From Hysterium pulicare CBS 123377 (Eukaryota > Ascomycota > Dothideomycetes > Hysteriales > Hysteriaceae): a stretch of 27,088 bases of DNA. Below are positions 9,237-18,605 of this stretch, in pieces. Where the stretch lies: positions 1-27,088 of the forward strand of contig AJFK01000722.1 of the NCBI GenBank assembly GCA_000467715.1. The letters run 5' to 3'. The position numbers and the translations under genes are program-made. Position 1 is the first letter of the stretch. The number at the start of each line of letters is the position of its first letter. A model generated the notes under the pieces. That model was given only the letters and a program-made list of their open reading frames with translations, was not told where the DNA came from and ran no database searches.

Positions 9237-10013
9237 ATGGTCGCGACATCAGACACCAAAGGAGGTTTCAGCAATGGAGACTACCAGAAACAGTGCTCAA
9301 TAAGTAGACTTTTGTTCCTTACTATGAAGTCAGTTTGCTAACCACGCATACTTTTCAGGATTACTTCAACCAAAACTATCGAACTCATTGTTGGCAATGA
9401 GTGGACCAAGTCCTGGAACCTCCCTGTGGATCTTCTAAGCCTACACTCCAAATTCTTTCGAGCTGCCTGCCAGCGCAATTTCAAGGAGGCCCATGAGAAA
9501 CGAGTGACACTTCCGGACGATGATCCCTCTACTTTCGAACTCTTTGTTGAGTTTCTGTTCACCGGTAGTTATCGAGAACGAAAACATATTCTGGACTGGG
9601 ATCATTCGAGCCTGAGGAAGACGAACACCGGCAATAAAGAAAATTAGTCGTGCAAAGCCTGCATCTGCGCGTGGGTACTTGGCGACAAATTAGGGGCCGC
9701 GTCGTTCAAAGAATATGCTATGCGTCATACCTTCTCAGAGTACTACGCATCCGGCTTCATCTTAGTCTATTGCAAGTCTTTCAAATACGTACTCGACAAT
9801 ACTACACCGGAATCGAAGCTTCTGGCTTTCTTTTCGGACATTGTGGCTCGTACGTGGGGCAGCCCGCGTCTGATTATCCCGTCTAAGGAGTGGACCGATG
9901 TTCTTGATAGCTTACCTGATTTGCGCAACAGGATCTTGAATGAAGTAGCTGAAGGAAGGACGACCGAAATGCGAAAGGCATCTCCTCCGACTTACCGACT
10001 ATCTGGAAATTGA
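9237..10013 (+). pseudogene. BTB/POZ paralogue 1, interrupted by an in-frame TAG
   Basis: Exon 1 is 9237-9292 and exon 2 starts at 9359. The BTB fold begins at IELIVGNEWTKSWNLPVDLL and continues through HSKFFRAAC, DPSTFELFVEFLFTGSY. A TAG at 9645-9647 (codon 115) stops it. The same frame then stays open to 10013 and encodes the conserved post-BTB helices (CKACICAWVLGDKLGAASF, KEYAMRH) and about 90 more residues. Aligned with paralogues 3 and 4, the stop falls exactly on a conserved Trp, consistent with TGG to TAG. The donor at 9293 is GTGCTC, poor compared with GTGAGT at the same position in paralogue 4. A 114-residue BTB-only product is possible. The alternative is a base-calling error. Confidence 0.75.
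9645..9647 (+). other. In-frame amber codon in BTB paralogue 1
   Basis: TAG lies in frame 11 codons before AWVLG. Paralogues 3 (KWQAKAAVWAW) and 4 (QWATKACFWAW) have Trp at this place. The change would be TpG to TpA, the RIP-favoured context. Confidence 0.75.
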
Positions 10014-10560
10014 TGGCGGACAAGATGGCGGGCAAGATGGCGGAGCTGATCATGGCTCCGGAAATGACATACTTTCCCTGGGTTAATTGGGTTTGTCTCA
10101 ACAAGCGTTCATGGATGAAAGATTGCGCTGCAGAGGCGATGCCTGATCATCATCGGTCACTGACCACACTCTAAGTTCCTTTCCCACCCGCACTCACAAG
10201 TTTGTTGTCTGACAGGCATTCTGTTGTTTCTTAAGCCAATCATTGAAGAAATCCTCAGAAGTACTGTTTGCGTTCGAGAAAAAGTCTTCCTCAGAATTAA
10301 TTTCAAACTTCTCTAGGAGATCGAATCATCGAATCCCTAACCTTGGAAGTATTGTCGTGAACGATCGGAAGACTTGCCCTCTCGCTTCATATCATAACAA
10401 TCTTTGAGGTAAAGCCGTCTGCCTTACGTAAAGCTCTAAAGTTTTACTCACACCTGATAACTGTTCACCCTCACTTGAAATCGTCATACTTTCACGTATT
10501 ACCGTTCCATCCATCAAAGAACACCCTCCCCTTAACGAACACCCACCGCTCAATGAAGCC
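10014..10560. other. Intergenic with a short 12-base-period repeat
   Basis: Right after the first BTB gene, GATGGCGG recurs three times at a 12-base period (about 10012-10043). It lies at the start of a 53-codon open frame (10013-10174) whose ATG overlaps the BTB stop codon as TGATG. I see no known domain in it. The rest holds nothing I can support. Confidence 0.4.
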
Positions 10561-11431
10561 ATGGCCGGGAAAGCAGCTTCAAGCAACGAAGGCTCTCATG
10601 GCCCAACATCCAATGAGTATGTAGTTCATGGTCAAGCGAACTGTAGTCTATAGCTTCGCTTACCAACTTGCCTTCAGCTCTAAGGACTCACCCACAATCA
10701 AAGTGATTGTCGGCGGCGCCCGCAACGGTAGCAGATACAGGGTCACATGGAATCTACCACGAGCTCTGCTGTGTGAAAAGTCCGCCTTCTTCCGATATGC
10801 ATGCAATCATGACCCAATCTCATCAATCCTCAACCGAGTCACTCTACGATACGATGATCCCGATACTTTCAAGCTATTCGTGGAATGGATGCGCACAGGC
10901 TCCTACCACGACCAAAGCCACTTCGTCATTTGGTCCGACACCCACCTCGGACAACAGCGGAACCGTGATACGGCCTCCCATACCCGCCTGATACCTTGGG
11001 AATGGAAAGCTTGTTTGTACGTGTGGGTACTTGGACATAGACTCTGTGCCCCAGGATTCCAAAATTATGCGATGAAGAAGGCGTATGAGATCTACTGGAC
11101 AGCTAGATCAGAGTCAGCTTACATGGATGATGTCTCAATCACTTACGTGGTTTACAACACAATGGAGCACTTCAAGCTTCGATTGCTCTTTGCAATATGT
11201 CATTCTGGACGGAGCAAAAAGCAAAAAGCAGAGGGGTCTAGGACCATCTTGGATGACGAGAATCCGCTGCTGTCTTCCTTGTCTGGAGCTGCTATGAGGG
11301 ACTACGCGGATAAGCCCACATACTTGGGAGAATTCTTGGAGCGTGAGGAGGTGAAGGAGAGTGCTAAAAGGAAACTGCAAGCAGATCAAACGGAATGCGC
11401 AAAGAAGCGACGCATGATCGAGAGTTTTTGA
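10561..11431 (+). CDS. BTB/POZ domain protein, paralogue 2, 269 residues
   Basis: Exons are 10561-10616 and 10678-11431, joined in phase 2. The short first exon encodes a polar N-terminus. The BTB/POZ fold (about residues 25-95) shows TIKVIVGG, WNLPRALLCEKSAFFRYAC and DPDTFKLFVEWMRTGSY. Next come the conserved helices WKACLYVWVLGHRLCAPGF and QNYAMKKAYE. The C-terminus has basic KRK and KKRR clusters that could act as a nuclear localisation signal. BTB proteins of this kind dimerise and can serve as CUL3 ubiquitin-ligase adaptors, but that role is not shown here. It is the second of four tandem paralogues. An unspliced start in the same frame (10628) is non-ATG, so the spliced model is preferred. 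Confidence 0.82.
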
Positions 11432-11787
11432 AATGTCTTCTGGCAGCACTTTCCATTTTTCGTCACTTCGGAAGGGTTTGTACGGTTACGGTAGACCTTC
11501 CAGTTTGGTCCTTGCGGTGTAGCTTGCTCGATTTCGTGGGCGATTGCTTCCAGACTATCCACACTTCATACTATCTCATTACTCTTTGAACAAGTATTCA
11601 TCACAACATTTCTTGCACGTATATCACGACTGATGCTCTATCACTCTAAAACCCGAGCTATCTAGCCAGCATCCATTTCTGCGATCCTCGTCACTAACGT
11701 CCCAACACACAAGTGCCAACCCTTCGAATCATTCACTGATACCCTCCGGTGATTGTATAAGCATGCTCACTTGAATCCTCTCATAAC
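11432..11787. other. Intergenic, no gene seen
   Basis: This is the 3' flank of BTB paralogue 2 and the promoter side of paralogue 3. It is pyrimidine-rich towards the right. No coding segment was recognised. Confidence 0.5.
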
Positions 11788-12825
11788 ATGGAAATGCCGC
11801 CCGGTTTCACTATTCCCCGTGGAAAGTCATCACACGCCGACTCCGCAATGCCAAATACCTCGTTCATCGCGGCCACCACTTCACGCGCCTCTTTCGAGCA
11901 AGCAAACCACCAGCTACCCAAGTTTAGAGCAACACTGCAACAGAAAAGGACCATGGTCGGTCTCTCAAAACAGGTTCTCGATGAGTGAGTACGCATTTTC
12001 ACGCTATTAACAGATTCAGCTAATAGCCCACCTTCTAGTTTAAAAGGAACACAAACGATCAGAGTAGATGTAGGCGACCCAGAGCCCATCACATACAACC
12101 TCCCTCGACCTCTCCTATGCCGGCATTCTGCTTTCTTCCGGAAGCTCTTTGAAAACGACCAGGAGCTCAACGATGACAAATTCAAGAGTCCTCAGGGTGA
12201 ATCGACCACCTTTCTCGTCAAGCTAGCAGACTGGGACCCGGGCGCATTTGAGCTTTTCGTCGAGTACATGTTGACCGGCGGTTACGAAGAGCATGAATCT
12301 TTGGCAGATTGGTCTGAGACGTCTTTGAACTCGAAAGGTGTCTCTTCTGAGTCGCCTAATGCTGCTAAATGGCAGGCGAAAGCTGCGGTGTGGGCCTGGG
12401 TAAGCGAATGCGACAGCATACCTTATAGGTTCTGATGAGTGTTCTGATGCGGTCTGCAGGTGCTCGGTCACCAACTCGGCGCTCCGGGATTCAAGAACTT
12501 CGCCATGATGGAAGTCTTCACCATATTCCACGACGAGAAACCGGAGGTCCAATTGAACCCGTATGCAGTCTTCTACGCATTCCAGCACTGTCCTCAGGAC
12601 TCGTTTCTAGTGAATTTCTTCACGGCTACTATCTTGCGGAATTGGGGTGATTTCGAATTCATTAACCATGAGGCTGAAGCATGGCACCACCTGTTTACTT
12701 TGTACAAGCAGCTGAGGCGCGATTTTATTATAGCTGTTGCGCATCCTTTGGGTGAGAGGCAGAAGGGAGAACTTTCGGGAACTGATTATTTGGAGTTGGA
12801 GGAAGATCAGGGTGACATGGAATGA
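11788..12825 (+). CDS. BTB/POZ domain protein, paralogue 3, 307 residues
   Basis: Exons are 11788-11984, 12039-12399 and 12460-12825. The first intron is in phase 2 just before the BTB fold, as in the other paralogues. The second intron (GTAAGC..CAG), within WAW|VLG, is unique to this copy. The fold (about residues 70-150) reads TIRVDVGDPEPITYNLPRPL, RHSAFFRKLF and DPGAFELFVEYMLTGGY. It is followed by WQAKAAVWAW, VLGHQLGAPGFKNFAMMEVF and an acidic tail. The first ATG gives a longer N-terminus than in the other copies. A second in-frame ATG at 11953 has a better context and would give an N-terminus more like the paralogues. No disabling change was seen. Confidence 0.82.
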
Positions 12826-13202
12826 GCAAGATTACTAGACTGTCTCAATTTGACTATTTCTGTTGCAGCCGGGTCAATCTTCGAAGATATCTGAAAATCA
12901 AACATGGTGATGTTGCGGAGTGAAGACCGTGCATCGCGATCGAGAAACGCTCATATCAATCGAAGTTCCCAATTTTCTTCACTACTTCAATACCTTGCTA
13001 ACCTACTAGCTTCATTACATTTCCGTCCGAGACTCACCTATACTGTGCATCTCGCTCAAGTGAAACGGCAAATTCAAGAAGCGGTGGTGTCCGCATCGAT
13101 CCTCTCTGTTCTCTCTTCCCATTCTCCTTCAGCAAATAAATCCAAATAACTTCACTCCCACTTCCTATTGTTTACGACCTCCAAGCTCATAAACTCGGGT
13201 CA
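12826..13202. other. Intergenic, no gene seen
   Basis: The 3' flank of paralogue 3 and the 5' flank of paralogue 4. A pyrimidine-rich stretch (about 13090-13190) precedes the next start. No coding segment was recognised. Confidence 0.5.
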
Positions 13203-14102
13203 ATGGCTCCCAAGGAACCAGAGAAGCCCAAGGCTTTGTCCATCTACAAAGCCATGAAGCCAGAATCTCCGATCACCAAAAAGACCAATGGGCCGACGAA
13301 TATCGTCAAGCAGTGAGTTGACACGCAGAAATAGGCTATTTTTGCGAACTGCTGACTCCTTGTTTCCTTTAGAATTTCCGATCTCAACTTCAAGATGACC
13401 GAAGTCGTCCTGAGCGGTGAAAATGATACTAAAGTCCACTTGATGCTTCCACTCGACCTTTTGGGCCGATACTCCTCCTATCTTCAAGTGCTCGGAAAGG
13501 CAATACCTAAACCCACTACTGTCACTCTATTGGACATAGATGCAAACACCTTCGAGTTGTTCGTGGAATGGGTCTTTACTGGAGACTATAAGGACCGTGG
13601 GAGCTATACAACAGAGTGGAGTGATCCAAACCTCAAACATCTCAGTATACTCGATACAAAACTACAGAATCCTCAGTGGGCCACCAAAGCATGTTTCTGG
13701 GCTTGGAATTTGGGTCAAAAGCTGGGTGCGCCGGCTTTCCAAAACTACGCAATGCGCCTTATCTTCAAGATTGTCAAGATTTGGGATTTGGATTTATATG
13801 AGTCAGCGTTAAGCCCAGATTGCGCCATCATTTGCTGCAAGATTCATAAGGGCGAATCCTCTCGTCTTCGGGAGCTATTTCTCGAAATCATCATAGCACA
13901 GTGGGGCTATCCCGACACGATCGATCACGAAGATCCAGGATGGGCTAAGTTTTTCGATGCTGAACCTGAGTTCAGAAACCACTTTATTCAATGTCTCGGA
14001 CAGCCGTTGGAATACCGAGCGAATAAAGCTCTCAGGGTGGAGGACTACTATGTTCCGGAAGATGGAAAAGGCCTCAAGGGCGACGAGGAAGCGGCGTCAT
14101 GA
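13203..14102 (+). CDS. BTB/POZ domain protein, paralogue 4, 279 residues
   Basis: Exons are 13203-13312 and 13373-14102, phase 2, with a consensus GTGAGT donor and TTTAG acceptor. A Lys/Pro-rich N-terminus of about 40 residues precedes the BTB fold: MTEVVLSGENDTKVHLMLPL, LGRYSSYLQVLGKA, and ANTFELFVEWVFTGDY. The conserved helices follow as WATKACFWAWNLGQKLGAPA and FQNYAMRLIF, and the tail is charged. The fold-opening segment is the most diverged of the four, but the exon boundary (CA|A then ATT) matches paralogue 1 exactly. Function is as for paralogue 2: a likely protein-interaction adaptor with unknown partner. Confidence 0.82.
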
Positions 14103-14728
14103 ACATGAAAAGCCTTTCTGGCGTCTTTTTGCTTCGGATGTAATGCTTGCGTGCGGGGGTATTGAATCACTGAAAATTCGGCGGCATCATTCTGGCTACA
14201 AGCGCATGTCCTCTCAAATTGACATTCGGCGGGTCTTCTAATACTAGAAGCTCCATTTGAATGTGGAGAATACTTATATCACATCTTTATCATCATGTTC
14301 ACATCCCAGAATGCCTTATGATAAGCTTTTGTTTAGCACGATCTCCTTCTCACCTTCCCCAATACCCGATGTTTACCAACGCTGGCACTCAGCCATAGAT
14401 TTCATAAGTCAAAACTATCCAGATTGTTTTCCCTCAACACGTACATGTAAGGCTTTGATACAACTATATTTCTTCTGCCTTGATTATCGTTCTGCAGGTG
14501 AATATTGTATTATCCATATCTCAACACTCAGAGAGAGTGAAGATGCAGCTAATTGAGTTCCCCAGATCCTGGAGGAAACGAGGATAAGTAGTCCAAGATC
14601 ATGACGCAAACAATATCTCACCGAGCAAGTGGACTACTATGAAAGGTGGAGCAAATCCCAGAACCGCGATAAGGATGTCGTTCGAGCATTTTCGTATGTT
14701 CTAGCAGCCAACCAACTAACCACAACAG
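14103..14728. other. Intergenic or upstream part of an unresolved gene
   Basis: Two overlapping frames between 14585 and 14728 both look partly coding. One reads KQYLTEQVDYYERWSKSQNR and the other SPSKWTTMKGGANPRTAIRM. The second links in phase to the exon at 14729 through a short 35-base intron (GTATGT, ACTAAC, ACAACAG). I could not settle which is real. No convincing gene was seen in 14103-14580. Confidence 0.3.
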
Positions 14729-14999
14729 CAATCGAGAAAAAGACGACCATTCTTGAGAAACTGGAAAGAGGGTCAAAGAAGCACCGGGATGTGCGTCTTG
14801 TAGATGGGTGTTCGTCGCCTCACATCACCTGTTCCCTCTCCATTCCCTCCCATTCCTTCCTCTCCTGGCTGCACATTCCTCTGCTGCTCTCCCAAAAATA
14901 AAAAAAAAGCCTGCCTATTTAAGTGATGGAAGTCGTGGTATATTCCGTACCAACAATAGCATGGGTTCGACAAGCGCTTTCGGTAAATGGTGGAACTAA
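14729..14999 (+). CDS. 3' end of an unidentified gene
   Basis: Exons 14729-14807 and 14924-14999 join in phase 2 into IEKKTTILEKLERGSKKHRD, then VRLVDGDGSRGIFRTNN and SMGSTSAFGKWWN followed by a stop. The run of charged helix then a Gly/Ser-rich end ending in WWN looks like a genuine C-terminus. The intron between (14808-14923) is pyrimidine-rich with an AAG acceptor. The upstream exon is uncertain and the family is not recognised. It may be a decayed gene rather than an active one. Confidence 0.3.
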
Positions 15000-15268
15000 A
15001 AGGGGAGGGTCGAGTTACCAGGCCTCAAAAGTAAGCTCAGTTCCTTGCCATCGAGGTGGTTTTCTATTGTTGGAGAGTGGGTGCCTGGCTGTATTTGCTG
15101 ATGAGGATGAAGTCTCGGTACATGTTACTCTGGAAGAAGACTGCATTCACGCGTCGTTATCGCCTTACGGTACAGTGCTTGGGTGTCCTTTGCCAGATTG
15201 GTGTCATTATTCCCGGCGATGTTGGTATTTGAGACTACTCATATACTCACGACATTTCTGAGTCTAGT

Positions 15269-16344
15269 TCAAACCTTCTGCTCCGCCATCCACTTCTCAG
15301 CTTCCTCCTTGAACTCCGGCCTCCATCTCGTGAGCGGGGGTCTCTCACTAACGACATCCCCAACAGACCACATCATGCGCTTCTTGTCCGTCTCTTCGCT
15401 GACATCATTATCAGGACAGATGATGTAAAACTTGCCATCTGCGATCTTCTGGTACATGTAGTCAGCGACTTGGTCCGGGTACCACGCTCCTGGTGGCTTT
15501 TCTTTCTCAGCACCGGGAACGTTGCCGCTCTGTGGCGTTCACGTCAGCACAGGTACAATGTACAACGGGGCTCGCTTCACCCTGCGTGCCCCTCCTCGCG
15601 GAATCCTGCGGAACACGTACCAACCCCGTGAACGTCCACCCAGGAACAAGCAAATGCACGGACGTCTTGGAGTCTCTCAGATCATAACTCAAGTGCTCCG
15701 CCAGCGTCTTGACGGCTGCTTTACTGGCGTTGTAAGCGGGGTTGCCAGGAGGATTCGTGATGCCTTGTTTGCTTCCAGTGATGACGATGGCTGAAGGTGG
15801 AGCGTCTGGGCCGCGAGACTGAAACGAGGGGACAAAGGTGTTCAGACCGTGGATGACGCCGAACAGGTTGGTGTCTAAGATCTGAGGGGCACGGAAGAAG
15901 ATCAGCATGTGGTCCATCCTTCTGGAAGCTTATTCTTTCCCTCGTTCCTTCAAGGAGTTCCCCCACAAGGCGTAGACCTACGCCGATGAAGCACCATGAA
16001 ACTCATAGGGCAAGACATACCTTCTGGAAATAGTCATCGTCGCCCCAGGAACCTCTCGCGCTAATTCCTGCATTTAGCATGAGCAGATCTACGGACCCGA
16101 ATTTGCGTTCAACCTTCTCCTTCAAGCCTTTCCATTCCTTCGCCTGCGACACATCGACGTTGAATGTCTCAACATTCGACGACGCAAGTGTCTTTAAAGC
16201 GAGCGCGAGAGTCTCGGTGTTGCGATCAACTATCGCAACTTGCATCTCATGTTTCAGACAGATCTGAGCCACGGCCAGGCCGATGCCACTCGAGCCACCC
16301 GTTATGAGGGCTGTGCCTCCTTTTCGGAATACGGACATTCTCAT
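15269..16344 (-). CDS. Classical short-chain dehydrogenase/reductase, 281 residues
   Basis: Exons in transcript order are 16344-16021, 15881-15621 and 15529-15269, all joined in phase 0. The Rossmann cofactor loop is TGGSSGIG (residues 15-22) and the structural NAG motif is at 91-93. The catalytic triad is expected at Ser145 (VITGSKQG), Tyr158 and Lys162 (YNASK). The Asp in the VAIVDRN strand end favours NAD(H) over NADP(H), but this is inference. The C-terminal third (YPDQVADYMYQKI, FYIICPDNDV, WRPEFKEEAEKWM) is typical of fungal SDRs of unknown substrate. It lies in tandem downstream of the rhodopsin-domain gene with 638 bases between, so the two are unlikely to share a transcript. Confidence 0.92.
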
Positions 16345-16982
16345 TCGCTACTTCGCATATGTTGTTGGTGCAGGGGAAAAGGTTGGTGCCTCGGATAGAT
16401 AGGGAAGATAATGAATGATGAATTAGGATCCGGACTTTGAGAAATCGTCAATGGGATTTCGATTGCGCGTACTCGGTAGGAATGAAGTGGCTTGCGGCGA
16501 AGCTTTGTAGTGGTGAGGTTGGATAAGGCGATGGGAATTACGTCGAGTTCAACGGTGTTAAGCTTTTATTCCCGTGCCCCGCGAAGCTTAGTTGACGCCC
16601 CTCATCGTTCACAGCATTGATCAACCTAGAGACTTGCCACCCTAGCAACCTGATCTGAGGGCATGCATCTTTACGATCGCGTCGTATCTGGAAAGCTTAA
16701 TATTCATAGTGAATGAAAAATATCTGCATTGTGTCATGTGTTGAACTATATAAACAAGTGAAGGAGATTGCATGTACACAGCGTCAATCAAACAGGCCAT
16801 AGCAATGAATCGAAGCCCCTGGAAGGACTATCCATCCAGCCAAAACAGTACGAGAGACAATAGTATAGTACTTGTAAATGCGCAAAAGATGACCATGAAC
16901 GCCAACCAATTCCCCGTTGCCTATGCCCTGGCCATCTAAATATGATACGCAAAAAGCCTCCATACGCCACGTCCTCGTGCCC
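16345..16982. other. Intergenic, no gene seen
   Basis: This contains the promoter side of the SDR and the 3' flank of the rhodopsin-domain gene. A TATATAAA string lies at about 16747, on the plus strand, with no gene to serve. Nothing else can be supported. Confidence 0.5.
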
Positions 16983-18605
16983 TCACACTATGCGACCGTC
17001 TAACGATGTATCTTGCCCGTATCGATCTGGGGGCAAGTCCGGCACATGCCCTATCTCGATCATGCCCATGTTCTGCATGGGCAGATTCATACTATCCGGT
17101 GACATCGGTGTCACCGGGGTTGGTGGCGTTGTTGTGCTCAAAGGCAAGGGCGTCGGCGGTAATGTTTTCATTCGAGAGTCATTTCGAGAGTGCCCGCGCC
17201 ATTCCAAAGATGGTTTTCTAAAGGGTAGTTCGTCAATGTTGGTGTGTGTTTTAATCCACGTATTTCTATCTTCCGCTGTCGGGCTGCGGAGAGCGTTGAA
17301 TCCTTTGTAATTCGTCGAGGGGTAGGGGTTAGTGTCTATAATGGAAGGCTTTCTGAAGTGTCGGTAAAGCGTTCCAACTGAGGGCATGCAAGGGATCATA
17401 AGGCCGATAGCCATTTCAATAATACTGTATTACAATTCAGGGACCACACAATGCGTCTTATGAGGTACACTTGACTTACGTTATAGTGTAAAGCTCTATC
17501 CTAATTTTCGTTATATCTGATCCCGGTCTTGTAGATTTGATGCGATAATATAACGCCGCGAGACTGCAGCCGCACATTCTGTCCACAAAATCAGTACTAT
17601 GCTTCAGGATATGTGAAGAAGTTCTTACAAAGAGCCACTCAAGAGAATGACGTAAATGCCCAGTTTCTGCTTCAGTCGAATGTTGAGAGTCGGTACGATA
17701 GGCAAAGGGAGAACGAGCAGGTACACGTCGCTGACGAAGTTTACGACGCCCATTGTTATCGTGATGATAGCATTTGCGCCACTAGAGCTGAAACATTGGG
17801 GCCTCAATACGCCAGCGATATATGCTTCTGAATCGTGTCCACCTCTCGGGCCGCATGATACGCCGATAATGATGGTGCCTACGAAGTAAAATACGCCCGT
17901 CACCGTTATCCCAACGATGATCGCATTCTTGAGCCACCGCACGAGACCGAATACTTCCAAAATGAGGCAGAATAAAGTAAGTTTGATGAGCCAAAGGGCT
18001 GGCCCTGTCAACAATATGTTGACTAGCATAGGCTACATTTGAATTAGTTTTTGGTTCAAAACGTCAAGAAAAGTTTACGGACGTACCTCTACGACAGATC
18101 TCGTGTACTCCTTTAGGAGAACATCCCAAGCATGATGTCCATTACCGCCTTGCATAACAACTATGCTTAGAGTAAGTGTAATGTTGAAGAATTTGAGCAA
18201 GCAAGTTACACACCAACGATCTGAAATGCAATCATTCCAATACCAACAGGCTACGAATTATATTAGTGGAGTTTCACAAGCGCGTTACAGTCTAACTCAC
18301 GCAGCTCATGCAAAAGATATCTGTGAAATGGTTAACCAGTCAATATTGATTTCGACTTCTGGTAGAGCTTACAGTCATCTAGTGTTGCCTTCTTTATTAG
18401 TCTAACTTTCGCATACAGTCGGGCCAACGCGAATATTACAATCAAGGGTAGACATAATCCTGCCGCGACTATCACTGGGTGCCCAATGAAAGGAGGATCG
18501 GCGAAGTTTGCGACAATCCCCTATGATATTTATCAGTAGGCATTTGAATAGCTAGAGGGAATTTCGGCGAACCGGGGGTGGTTTGGCCAGAGGTAAATCC
18601 ATCAT
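16983..18605 (-). CDS. Rhodopsin-domain (PTH11-like) integral membrane protein, 418 residues
   Basis: Eight exons in transcript order: 18605-18573, 18520-18373, 18320-18301, 18250-18214, 18160-18087, 18032-17629, 17578-17480 and 17424-16983. All phases agree, giving 418 codons. The protein has seven likely membrane helices: VIVAAGLCLPLIVIFALARL (helix 1), then VGIGMIAFQIVVVMQ with GGNGHHAW in the following loop, and helices around LLTGPALWLIKLTLFCLI, IIVGITVTGVFYFVGTIIIG, ITITMGVVNFVSDVYLLVLP, YVILLSGSLMCGCSLAAL and IEMAIGLMIPCMP. The C-terminus is a cytosolic Pro/Thr/Ser-rich tail. This family is large in filamentous ascomycetes and includes receptors of the PTH11 group, but the ligand is unknown. 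Exons 3 and 4 are only 20 and 37 bases. The first donor (GTTCGC) is weak, so the exact N-terminus is less sure. Confidence 0.87.

Noticed and set aside
14257-14556. 99-codon plus-strand frame after the BTB array
   Set aside because: No domain, no clear splice link to the 14729 exon, and Ser/Tyr-rich noise-like composition.
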